From CAZUEG01 sp043798775 (lineage in GTDB: Bacteria; Patescibacteriota; Minisyncoccia; Minisyncoccales; GWA2-46-15): a stretch of 12,306 nucleotides of DNA. Shown here piece after piece: positions 1 to 6,696 of this stretch. The stretch is taken from NCBI GenBank assembly GCA_043798775.1, contig JAZDOL010000015.1, positions 1 to 12,306 of the forward strand, in the 5' to 3' direction. Position numbers and translations under genes: made by a program. Every line of letters starts with the position of its first letter. Within the stretch, counting starts at the first letter, position 1. Below the pieces are notes generated by a model that saw only the letters and a list, made by a program, of their open reading frames with translations, was not told the origin of the DNA and ran no database searches.

Positions 1-94
1 GCTGACACTTGTTACTGCAATAATTATAACCTGACCGTGGCGTTTCTTTACCACAAACCGGACAGTTTATTCTTGGTTTTCTTGGCGTTGGCAT
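1..94 (-). CDS. Partial zinc-ribbon protein, N-terminus only (possible HNH-type endonuclease)
   Basis: An open frame starts at ATG 94-92 and runs off the left edge, giving 31 residues. A stop codon (TGA) lies in frame two codons upstream, so the start is well placed. The visible residues are basic and then carry a treble-clef or zinc-ribbon pattern, C11-x2-C14-x11-C26-x3-C30, of the form CPVCG...YCSNKC. Small proteins opening this way in CPR and phage genomes are often HNH endonucleases whose catalytic domain follows the ribbon, but that part is outside the window, so the function is inference. No Shine-Dalgarno sequence precedes the start. The gene lies downstream of, and on the same strand as, the large secreted protein gene, with two hairpins between them. 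It could also be an unrelated zinc-finger protein. Confidence 0.5.
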   Translation of the reverse strand, partial: MPTPRKPRINCPVCGKETPRSGYNYCSNKCQ

Positions 95-218
95 ACATCA
101 AGAATACAGGACTTGCCGACCACAGTCAAATTTAAAAGTGGTTGAAGATTGAAGCTCTGCCTTACCGCCAAGCTAAATTGGCTAGATATGCGGACGCGAA
201 ACAGTTACTCTGCCATTA

Positions 219-246
219 AGTCCCGACACAAATATTAGTCGGGACT
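219..246 (-). terminator. Second hairpin, stem GTCCCGAC/GTCGGGAC
   Basis: Perfect 9-pair inverted repeat, arms 219-227 and 238-246, with a 10-nt AT-rich loop. It lies directly beyond the first hairpin. There is no real T-tract on either strand. It may act together with the first hairpin at the end of the secreted protein transcript, or belong to the leader of the zinc-ribbon gene. Confidence 0.35.
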
Positions 247-256
247 CCGACCTCCA

Positions 257-283
257 AAGTCAGCGGATTATCTCCGCTGGCTT
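257..283 (-). terminator. Hairpin after the large secreted protein gene, possible terminator
   Basis: Inverted repeat of 11 pairs (one G-T wobble) with arms 257-267 and 273-283 and a 5-nt loop. It sits 34 nt beyond the stop codon of the minus-strand gene ending at 317. On the minus strand only three Ts follow, so as a rho-independent terminator it is weak. The position fits transcript end formation or 3' end protection. Confidence 0.45.
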
Positions 284-316
284 CTTATGTCGCAGTTATA
301 GCAAATTTTATGAAAA

Positions 317-3300
317 TTAGAAAGTCGGCGCGATTTCTACCCATTCCGGCAAGTGGAGGATAACCGGTACCAGTTTCTGGGTTGCGCAGCTAAAACCGTC
401 GGAATCGGTGACCGTAAATTGAACCACCTTTATTCCCAAGGTTGAGAATTTAGATTTTGGATTAGCAATTGATGCTGTTGGTGGCGTACCACCGCTAAAT
501 ACCCATTGCCAACCTATTACGACCGATCCCCCATAGGTTGATGTTTGGTCGGTAAAACTTGCTTGTTGATTTTTTGTCAAAGAGACGGGTGTCCAAATGA
601 AGTTTGGAGACGGATATGCGTGAACAGGCGTGGTAAAACTATTACCGTTTATCCATAATGATCCTTGGCTTTCATCGTCCCAAACCATTAACCGCCAATA
701 ATATGTTTGGTTATAAGATAACGATCCCGGAATGACCGCGTACGAATTCGAAGAAGAACTAACTATTCCACTGTCTTTTTCTGGAGAAGAAAAACTATTA
801 TTATTGTCAACTTGAATTTGATACGCGGTTTGGCCGCCGCCGTCAGGATCGCTGAATTGCCAACTAAGGAATGCCGATGGGCCGACTTGGCAATAATCCG
901 ACTGGATTGCGGTTAAATTGCTTGCCGTTGGCGGGAATAACCGAATATCGAAAAGAGCATTTATCGACTTATCGCTATTCACTACCGCCACACATCTATC
1001 AGGATAACCGTTAACAGGAACACAGTTAGCTGACCAACTAGTAAATACCGACGTGGCGTCTGGTGTTGCCGTAAGGGTAATTGAAGTGCCTTCGTTGTAT
1101 CTTTCATCACAATCAACTCCGCAAGAGATTCCTGCCGGGCTGGAAGTTATTGTTCCGTTTCCGGCGCCGGTTCTTGTTACGTTAAGATTATAGGTGACTA
1201 CCGGCGGAATATTGACGTTGATACTCGCCGTATCCGGCGCCGGTGACCCGTCCCCTCTCTGAACTCTCACCGAGGCGGTGTAACTGCCGACGCTGGGGTA
1301 ATTGCACAGATCAACGGCGGTATAGGGATTGGTATTGGTGGCCGCCGGTTCTAATTCGTAGGTGCCATCGTTGGTGCAGTCAAACTGGTAAAGAATCGTG
1401 CCAATGGCATCGCCAGTAACCGTAGCTTTCAAATCAACGCCATTTAAGGGAGCGGCGCCGGAACTGGGAATCGCTTCCAATGCGACGCTTAAGGTATAGG
1501 CCTGGCTGGTGGCGATCATCGCGTCGGTGCCGGTAGCCCCATGTTCGTCAGTAACGGTCAAGGTGCAGGTGTAGTTGGTGTCGGCATTGATATAGGGAGC
1601 AGTCCAGTTGGGCTGGCAGATGTTAGTGGCGCTTAATGATCCTCCGGCGCATGACCAAGAACAAGAGAATGTATCGCCATTAGGATCGCTTCCCGAGCCT
1701 TCAAGTTTTACTGAAGATCCTTCTTTGGTTGCTTTGTCCAGCCCGGCATTGGCAGTGGGAGCGCTTTGGGCATGGAAACCGGCGTCAACGGTTTTCGCGG
1801 CGGACATGGTTACGATACAAGTTCCGATACCGGAACAGTCGGATCCCGACCAGCCGGTAAAGAATGAGCCAGAGGCGGCAGTGGCGGTTAAAGTAACACT
1901 GGTGTTTTCATTGTAATCGGCGGAACAGGTGGAACCGCAGTCAATCTTTTTGGGCGATTCGCCGCTGGTAACGATGCCAGTTCCCGTGCCTGATTTGGTG
2001 ACCGTCAATTTGTAAATAGGAATCGCGGAAACGGTAATCGTCGCCGTCCCGGTTGTCGGACTGGCATCGCCCCTCTGAACCCGGACTTTGGCGGTATAGG
2101 TGCCGACGCTGGGGTAATTGCACAGATCAACGGCGGTATAGGGATTGGTGTTGGTGGCCGCCGGTTCTAATTCGTAGGTGCCATCGTTGGTGCAGTCAAA
2201 CTGGTAAAGAATCGTGCCAATGGCATCGCCAGTAACCGTAGCTTTCAAATCAACGCCATTTAAAGGAGCAGTGCCGGAGCTGGGAATCGCTTCCAATGCG
2301 ACGCTTAAGGTATAGGCCTGGCTGGTGGCGGTCATCGTGTCGGTGCCGGTAGCCCCATGTTCGTCAGTAACGGTCAAGGTACAGGTGTAGTTGGTGTCGG
2401 CATTGATATAGGGAGCAGTCCAGTTGGGCTGGCAGATATTGGTGGCGCTTAATGTTCCTCCGGCGCATGACCATCCGCATGTAAATGTATCGTTATCGGG
2501 ATCGGTTCCCGATCCTTCGAGTTTTACTGAAGATCCTTCTTTGGTTGCTTTGTCTAATCCGGCATTGGCGGTCGGGGCGCTTTGGGTGTGATCGCACAAA
2601 GATACCCAATCAGCGTAAGATTCCATAGCAGGAGCACCCGAGACACAGAAGTTTACCCTAGTGGATGTAATGTCGGCAGGTATTGTCACGGTTGTTCCAG
2701 TTTGCTCAAATTCTCCCACGGTAGAGATTGTGGAAATACCGCCAAAATTATTCTGCCATGTTTGTCCCCAATTATTAGAAATATTTATGGCAATATATGG
2801 ATTAGACGCTGCAACTGCCGATTTTTTCAATGAAGCTTTAAAGGAAACGGTCTTGCCTGCTAAACCAATAAGAGTTTGAGACCAACAACCAGTGCCATTT
2901 CCAGTAGAAGTAATCTTAAGCATTCCTGATGAATATGTTTCCGTAGTGTTTGACTGATTCCATGTCCACCAACCATTGCTATCATTGAGAAAATCTGGAT
3001 TGTTCAGTAATTCCGTACACGACGGTAAATTGGAAACAATAATCGTTGCCGTCCCGGTTGTCGGACTGGCATCGCCCCTCTGAACCCGGACTTTGGCGGT
3101 GTAACTGCCGGTGCTGGCGTAATTGCACAGATCAACGGCGGTATAGGGATTGGTGTTGGTGGCCGCCGGTTCTAATTCGTAAGTGCCGTCGTTGGTGCAA
3201 TCAAATTGGTAAAGAATCGTCCCCGCGGCATCGCCAGTAACCGTAGCTTTCAAATCAACGCCATTTAAAGGAGCAGTGCCGGAGCTGGGAATCGCTTCCA

Positions 3301-4684
3301 AGCTGACGCCTAAAGTATAGGCCTGGCTGGTGGCGGTCATGGTGTCGGTGCCGGTAGCCCCATGTTCGTCAGTAACGGTCAAGGTACAGGTGTAGTTGGT
3401 GTCTGAATTAATATAAGGAGCAGTCCAGTTGGGCTGGCAGATATTGGTGGCGCTTAATGTTCCCCCGGCGCATGACCAGGAATAAGTCATGGAATCGCTG
3501 TTGGGATCGGTGCCGCAGGTGGCGGTGCCGATTTGAATTGTCGTCCCTTCTTTGGTTGCTTTGTCCAGCCCGGCATTGGCGGTCGGGGCGCTTTGGGTAT
3601 GGTTGAAGGCGGCGTTACAGGATTTAGCGACGGTCATCGTTACTTGGCCGGAACTATTACAATCGCCTGACCAACCGGTAAAGGTGGAACCAGCGTCAGG
3701 GGTGGCAGTTAAGGTAACGCCGGTGCCGGAATTATAGGGTTCAGTGCAATCGCCGCCACAATTGATTCCTGACGGACTGGATGTGACCACTCCGGTACCG
3801 GTTCCCGATTTGGTGACGGTTAAGGTGTAGTTAATTGGAGCGGTATTGAAAACTGCGTTAACGGTTCTTGCTTCAGTCATGGTGACAGAACAAGTGCCGG
3901 TACCGGAACAGCCGCCTCCCGACCAGCCAGCAAAAACAGAACCCGAGGCGGAAGTGGCGGTTAAGACAACTGACGCATTATAATCGAAAGTAGCTGAGCA
4001 AGTAGATCCACAGTTGATTTTCGGAGTGGCCTCACCGCTGACAACCGTACCTGAACCGGTTCCTGATTTGGTAACCGTAAGGGTTGGACAAACAATGTTT
4101 ATTTGACGACTATCTCCGGGAAAAGATTGGTTAGTGGTAACACGGTTGCCCCAAATACAACCACTAGAACCGGTACAACTTGACAGCCAATCAGATCTCT
4201 TGCACATCTTATTAACGGTAAATTTACAACTTGCCGAGTTCCCGGGCGTAAATGTTCCCTCTCTATAGCAGACATCGCTACACTCTGTGCTAATGGGTGG
4301 CCACTCATGAGCAGAAGAAAAAATAGTACAAACATCCCCAGCAGTGTATCGATAATGAAGTGTACAATAAACAGCTCCGCAAACATTGGCAGGCAAAGTA
4401 GCTTCGTATGTCGTATTAAAATTAAGTCCCTTACTTTCGTTGAAACCGGAACTACTTATGACAAAATAAAGCCCAGTGGCTCTTGCTCCAGAATTAACGG
4501 TAGAGGTCGCTGTGAGTTTGCGAGTAGTTTGGTTATAGGTCATACTACAAACCCCGCCGATAGAAGGATTAATAATACTCCCCGGACAATCGGTTGCCGA
4601 CAAAGCGTTTTCCGCGAAAAATACGAAAGACCCGACAATAAGAGTGAATAATAAATAATGACGAAGTTGATTTCTTTTGTTCAT
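317..4684 (-). CDS. Giant secreted Cys-rich modular repeat protein (InlB-B-like, PKD-like, CBM-like, FN3-like domains)
   Basis: A 1455-residue protein with a Sec signal peptide: basic MNKRNQLR, hydrophobic core to about residue 25, likely cleavage after an A-x-A-like site near residue 30. An unrecognised Cys-rich domain follows (about 31-195). Then come InlB-B-like bacterial repeats at about 198-282 and 283-360 (LTVTKSGTG...GCS...FAGWSG...VNAVFN), a PKD-like double unit (363-535), a carbohydrate-binding-like jelly-roll candidate (about 552-697), a second PKD unit (700-870), a third InlB-like repeat (about 889-970), a third PKD unit (972-1142), a fourth InlB-like repeat (about 1164-1244), an FN3-like domain (about 1246-1353) and a terminal PKD-like domain ending in LPEWVEIAPTF. 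There is no C-terminal membrane helix or LPXTG, so it is released or held non-covalently. Paired Cys in almost every module suggest disulfides. The role is probably surface binding or adhesion; no enzymatic domain is seen. The start is the only ATG that gives an intact signal peptide. Confidence 0.85.
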   Translation of the reverse strand: MNKRNQLRHYLLFTLIVGSFVFFAENALSATDCPGSIINPSIGGVCSMTYNQTTRKLTATSTVNSGARATGLYFVISSSGFNESKGLNFNTTYEATLPANVCGAVYCTLHYRYTAGDVCTIFSSAHEWPPISTECSDVCYREGTFTPGNSASCKFTVNKMCKRSDWLSSCTGSSGCIWGNRVTTNQSFPGDSRQINIVCPTLTVTKSGTGSGTVVSGEATPKINCGSTCSATFDYNASVVLTATSASGSVFAGWSGGGCSGTGTCSVTMTEARTVNAVFNTAPINYTLTVTKSGTGTGVVTSSPSGINCGGDCTEPYNSGTGVTLTATPDAGSTFTGWSGDCNSSGQVTMTVAKSCNAAFNHTQSAPTANAGLDKATKEGTTIQIGTATCGTDPNSDSMTYSWSCAGGTLSATNICQPNWTAPYINSDTNYTCTLTVTDEHGATGTDTMTATSQAYTLGVSLEAIPSSGTAPLNGVDLKATVTGDAAGTILYQFDCTNDGTYELEPAATNTNPYTAVDLCNYASTGSYTAKVRVQRGDASPTTGTATIIVSNLPSCTELLNNPDFLNDSNGWWTWNQSNTTETYSSGMLKITSTGNGTGCWSQTLIGLAGKTVSFKASLKKSAVAASNPYIAINISNNWGQTWQNNFGGISTISTVGEFEQTGTTVTIPADITSTRVNFCVSGAPAMESYADWVSLCDHTQSAPTANAGLDKATKEGSSVKLEGSGTDPDNDTFTCGWSCAGGTLSATNICQPNWTAPYINADTNYTCTLTVTDEHGATGTDTMTATSQAYTLSVALEAIPSSGTAPLNGVDLKATVTGDAIGTILYQFDCTNDGTYELEPAATNTNPYTAVDLCNYPSVGTYTAKVRVQRGDASPTTGTATITVSAIPIYKLTVTKSGTGTGIVTSGESPKKIDCGSTCSADYNENTSVTLTATAASGSFFTGWSGSDCSGIGTCIVTMSAAKTVDAGFHAQSAPTANAGLDKATKEGSSVKLEGSGSDPNGDTFSCSWSCAGGSLSATNICQPNWTAPYINADTNYTCTLTVTDEHGATGTDAMIATSQAYTLSVALEAIPSSGAAPLNGVDLKATVTGDAIGTILYQFDCTNDGTYELEPAATNTNPYTAVDLCNYPSVGSYTASVRVQRGDGSPAPDTASINVNIPPVVTYNLNVTRTGAGNGTITSSPAGISCGVDCDERYNEGTSITLTATPDATSVFTSWSANCVPVNGYPDRCVAVVNSDKSINALFDIRLFPPTASNLTAIQSDYCQVGPSAFLSWQFSDPDGGGQTAYQIQVDNNNSFSSPEKDSGIVSSSSNSYAVIPGSLSYNQTYYWRLMVWDDESQGSLWINGNSFTTPVHAYPSPNFIWTPVSLTKNQQASFTDQTSTYGGSVVIGWQWVFSGGTPPTASIANPKSKFSTLGIKVVQFTVTDSDGFSCATQKLVPVILHLPEWVEIAPTF
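1261..1770 (-). repeat. Internal long repeat, copy A (PKD-like double unit)
   Basis: This 510-nt unit encodes residues about 972-1142 of the secreted protein. It aligns with copies B and C at a constant offset (816 nt to B). Bases 1335-1447 are identical to 2151-2263 in copy B, a run of 113 nt. The sequence on the other side of the single mismatch at 1334 is also identical for more than 40 nt. Confidence 0.85.
2043..2586 (-). repeat. Internal long repeat, copy B (PKD-like double unit)
   Basis: Encodes residues about 700-881. It shares its main 510 nt with copy A. With copy C it also shares an extra end (2043-2076 against 3048-3081), so B and C are matched over a longer stretch there than either is with A. 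Confidence 0.85.
3048..3597 (-). repeat. Internal long repeat, copy C (PKD-like double unit)
   Basis: Encodes residues about 363-546. It is the most diverged copy: the core is 516 nt rather than 510, because the PKD-like start carries two extra codons and an extra Cys (TIQIGTATCGTDP in place of SVKLEGSGTDP). It is still clearly homologous over its full length at the DNA level. Confidence 0.85.
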
Positions 4685-4702
4685 AAATTTTTACCGGCTT
4701 AA

Positions 4703-4732
4703 AATATATTCGATAAATTAATATTTCGTGAA
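4703..4732 (-). promoter_or_regulatory. Possible promoter of the secreted protein gene
   Basis: TTCACG (-35, minus strand 4732-4727), an 18-nt spacer and TATATT (-10, 4708-4703) fit a sigma-70 pattern, with 4 of 6 and 5 of 6 matches. It lies in the 52-nt gap after the upstream gene on the same strand. The gap is AT-rich, so chance matches are likely. Read-through from the upstream gene is the alternative. Confidence 0.3.
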
Positions 4733-4736
4733 TATT

Positions 4737-5252
4737 TTAGAGCAACCCAAACCCCTTTAGTGTGTTTTCATAAGCATCAAGGGATTTGCGGGTAGTATCA
4801 TATGTCAGATGATAATCAGGATCATGAATGATATTATTCCTAACCTTATGCGCTTCTTTTATTCCGTCGACATTGATAATAATATCCGAAGTTATTTCTT
4901 TTAGCCGATCGCCCACCGTTTCTCCTTGAAATCCTTGCGTTTTCAGGGCCTTATCGAGAATATCATCGGCTTCGATTAATGCTAACTTGTATTCTGATTC
5001 GATATTTGTATTTAGCCGACTGGTTACCTTAAGCCATGTCTTAGTAATTTTTTGCGTTACCGCGGTATTAAATTTCGTATACGCCGCGAATTCATCTTTA
5101 ATGCGAAACTGCGTCCACGATATTCGCGGTATTAAAAGAGCAATAGCGGTAACGGCAAGAACAGAAAAACCAACAAATAAAAACCTCGCCACCAGATATG
5201 CCGTGGGAGAAAGAAATCGCATATAAACCAAGTCGGTAAACAACGAGTCCAT
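4737..5252 (-). CDS. Membrane-anchored HEPN-like protein, uncharacterised
   Basis: A 171-residue protein. One hydrophobic segment at about residues 16-42 should anchor it. The rest is a soluble, mostly helical domain with a segment LIEADDILDKALKTQGFQG (92-110), a GDRLKEI motif (114-120), and EAHKVRNNIIHD (133-144). R138-x4-H143 matches the R-x4-6-H signature of HEPN domains, many of which are metal-independent RNases. The same short motif also occurs in non-catalytic HEPN relatives, so activity is not established. I recognise the general type as a conserved CPR hypothetical but know no function. The gene is divergent from asnS and lies 52 nt upstream of the secreted protein gene, which it may be co-transcribed with. 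Its -10 box is so close to the ATG that the mRNA is probably leaderless. No partner resembling a MNT antitoxin is adjacent. Confidence 0.75.
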   Translation of the reverse strand: MDSLFTDLVYMRFLSPTAYLVARFLFVGFSVLAVTAIALLIPRISWTQFRIKDEFAAYTKFNTAVTQKITKTWLKVTSRLNTNIESEYKLALIEADDILDKALKTQGFQGETVGDRLKEITSDIIINVDGIKEAHKVRNNIIHDPDYHLTYDTTRKSLDAYENTLKGFGLL

Positions 5253-5258
5253 TTATGT

Positions 5259-5288
5259 ACTATACCACAAATTGTTTTTGGCAATCAA
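5259..5288 (-). promoter_or_regulatory. Promoter of the TM-HEPN gene, giving a leaderless transcript
   Basis: On the minus strand, TTGATT (5288-5283), an 18-nt spacer and TATAGT (5264-5259) are preceded by TGG, an extended -10 arrangement. Only 6 nt separate the -10 box from the ATG at 5252, so the expected transcription start falls on or next to the start codon. Confidence 0.6.
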
Positions 5289-5336
5289 TTGGCAATCAAT
5301 CGGTAATACTAAACCTTCTCCAGATTGCGTGATTGC
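5279..5336. promoter_or_regulatory. Four GCAATC boxes in the divergent promoter region, candidate operator
   Basis: GCAATC occurs at 5281-5286 and 5292-5297. Its reverse complement GATTGC occurs at 5323-5328 and 5331-5336. The left pair lies in a perfect tandem repeat of 11 nt (TGGCAATCAAT at 5279-5289 and 5290-5300), which is about one helical turn. The left box overlaps the -35 of the minus-strand promoter and the right pair overlaps the -35 of the asnS promoter. A regulator-binding role is inference. Confidence 0.35.
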
Positions 5337-5353
5337 CCGAAAAAAGTTAAAAT
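5325..5353 (+). promoter_or_regulatory. Promoter of the asnS-gatCAB operon
   Basis: TTGCGT (5325-5330), a 17-nt spacer and TAAAAT (5348-5353) form a good sigma-70-type promoter. The expected start of transcription near 5360 gives a 5' leader of about 30 nt before the ATG at 5392. A 14-nt inverted repeat, TGTTATTGATAACA (5376-5389), lies in this leader just ahead of the start codon. Confidence 0.55.
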
Positions 5354-5391
5354 GCTTTATCCAATAATTATTAGTTGTTATTGATAACAGC

Positions 5392-6693
5392 ATGGAAAAC
5401 GAAAGCGCCGTAATGATAAATGATGTAAAAAATCACATCGATCAGGTAATTACAATCAATGGTTGGGTTTTTAGTAAACGCTCAAGTGGATCGGTGATAT
5501 TTCTTCAGATTCGCGATGGCAACGGCTTTATTCAGGCAGTAATATCTAAAAACGCCATTAGCGATAACGAATTTAGCATCGCCGATAGCGTTACCATAGA
5601 AAGCGCGATTACTCTTTCGGGAATCGTAAAAGAAGATAAGCGTTCCCCTTACGGGTTTGAATTACAGGTAAATAATTTTAAATTAATTTCTTCCGGAGAG
5701 GGATATCCCATTAGTCAAAAAGCGCATACCGCTGATTTTCTTTTGTCGAATCGCCATTTATGGTTAAGAAGCCGGCGCCAATGGGCAATTTTAAGGATTA
5801 GAAACAGAATTATCAATGCGATTAACGAATACTTACAAGGCGACAATTATATCCGTATCGATTCACCAATTATTACCCCCTCGGCATGCGAAGGAACAAC
5901 AACTTTATTTTCCATTGATTACTTCGGCAAGCCGGCATACTTATCGCAATCCGGACAGTTATATCTTGAAGCGGCAATATATTCTGTAGGAAAATGTTAC
6001 GACTTCGGTCCAGTTTTCCGCGCCGAAAAATCGAAAACCAAACGTCATCTGATCGAGTTTTGGATGATGGACGCCGAAGCGGCGTTCACCGACTTTAACG
6101 GCATTCTTTCTGTGGAAGAAAAAATGATTCACTATATTATTCAGGCGGTTTTAAAAGATTGCTCTATCGAACTGGCAATTATCAATCGCGACATTAAACC
6201 ATTAGAAAAAATAACCATTCCTTTCCCCCGATTACGATACGAAGAAGTGGTGAAAAAACTTGGCGAACTTGGTTCGGATATCAAGCTTGGCGAAGATCTT
6301 GGTAATGATGATGAAACGATTTTAATGAATCACTACGACCAGCCGCTTTTCATTACCAATTTTCCATCGGCTTTTAAGGCATTTTACTTTAAACGAGACC
6401 CGGAAAACGATAACTCTACGATGTCCGCCGACATGCTTGCCCCCGAGGGTTATGGAGAAATTATCGGTGGCGGCGAAAGAGAGCCCGATTACGATGTTAT
6501 CTTAAAAAGAATCAAGGAAAATAATTATAATATTGCCGATTATTCGTGGTATCTTGATTTGCGAAAATACGGATCAGTCCCCCATTCCGGATTCGGATTA
6601 GGATTGGAAAGAATTGTCGCCTGGATATGCAAATTAAATCATGTCCGCGAATCAATTCCTTTCCCCCGCTTGTTATCCCGCTTCAACCCCTAA
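5392..6693 (+). CDS. asnS: Asparagine--tRNA ligase (AsnRS)
   Basis: This class IIb synthetase joins Asn to tRNA(Asn). The 433 residues are near the usual bacterial length. The N-terminal OB-fold anticodon domain (about 15-105, with INGWVFSKRSSGSVIFLQIRDG) is followed by the catalytic core. Motif 1 lies around 152-163, the AsnRS-type EGTTTLFSIDYFGKPAYLSQ at 167-186, SGQLYLEAAI at 187-196, motif 2 FRAEKSKTKRHLIEFWMM at 209-226, GYGEIIGGGERE at 353-364 and motif 3 GFGLGLER at 400-407. The ending HVRESIPFPR (417-426) is AsnRS-like. SGQL rather than an AspRS-type SPQ, together with this ending, excludes AspRS; the OB domain argues against an AsnA-like paralogue. The start at 5392 is chosen because it follows the promoter directly and gives a complete OB fold; ATG 5413 is possible. 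It is the first gene of the operon, 3 nt before gatC. Confidence 0.94.
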   Translation: MENESAVMINDVKNHIDQVITINGWVFSKRSSGSVIFLQIRDGNGFIQAVISKNAISDNEFSIADSVTIESAITLSGIVKEDKRSPYGFELQVNNFKLISSGEGYPISQKAHTADFLLSNRHLWLRSRRQWAILRIRNRIINAINEYLQGDNYIRIDSPIITPSACEGTTTLFSIDYFGKPAYLSQSGQLYLEAAIYSVGKCYDFGPVFRAEKSKTKRHLIEFWMMDAEAAFTDFNGILSVEEKMIHYIIQAVLKDCSIELAIINRDIKPLEKITIPFPRLRYEEVVKKLGELGSDIKLGEDLGNDDETILMNHYDQPLFITNFPSAFKAFYFKRDPENDNSTMSADMLAPEGYGEIIGGGEREPDYDVILKRIKENNYNIADYSWYLDLRKYGSVPHSGFGLGLERIVAWICKLNHVRESIPFPRLLSRFNP

Positions 6694-6696
6694 TAC

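Larger units (their letters stand above)
95..316. other. Non-coding region with hairpins and a tRNA D-arm-like stretch
   Basis: No credible ORF is seen. Reading the minus strand away from the secreted protein gene, there are two inverted repeats (283-257 and 246-219). A stretch at about 174-157 (minus) then resembles a tRNA positions 8-26 segment, TAGCTTGGCGGTAAGGCA. A short possible stem CAAG/CTTG lies further down, just before the zinc-ribbon start. I could not complete a cloverleaf: no five-pair anticodon stem follows the D-arm, so this is not called as a tRNA gene. Confidence 0.5.

Noticed and set aside
120..185. A functional tRNA gene on the minus strand
   Set aside because: Only a D-arm-like segment is convincing; the five-pair anticodon stem, acceptor stem and a GTTCGAAT-like T loop are missing.
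317..352. LPXTG-type sortase signal at the C-terminus of the secreted protein
   Set aside because: LPEWV is not LPXTG, and no hydrophobic helix or basic tail follows it.
1608..1916. Plus-strand and other-frame ORFs inside the secreted protein gene (also about 1941-2235, 2582-2879, 3046-3240, 3552-3737, 4099-4651)
   Set aside because: They recur at the same place in each long repeat, lack recognisable domains or starts, and lie wholly inside a continuous 1455-codon frame with a signal peptide and known modules.
1261..3597. CRISPR array or tandem mobile element
   Set aside because: The repeats are about 510 nt, in frame and coding; there are no short repeats with unique spacers and no transposase or terminal inverted repeats.
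5392..6693. AspRS, or an AsnRS-like asparagine synthetase (AsnA paralogue)
   Set aside because: The OB anticodon domain is present, and the SGQL and HVRESIPFPR segments are AsnRS-specific.
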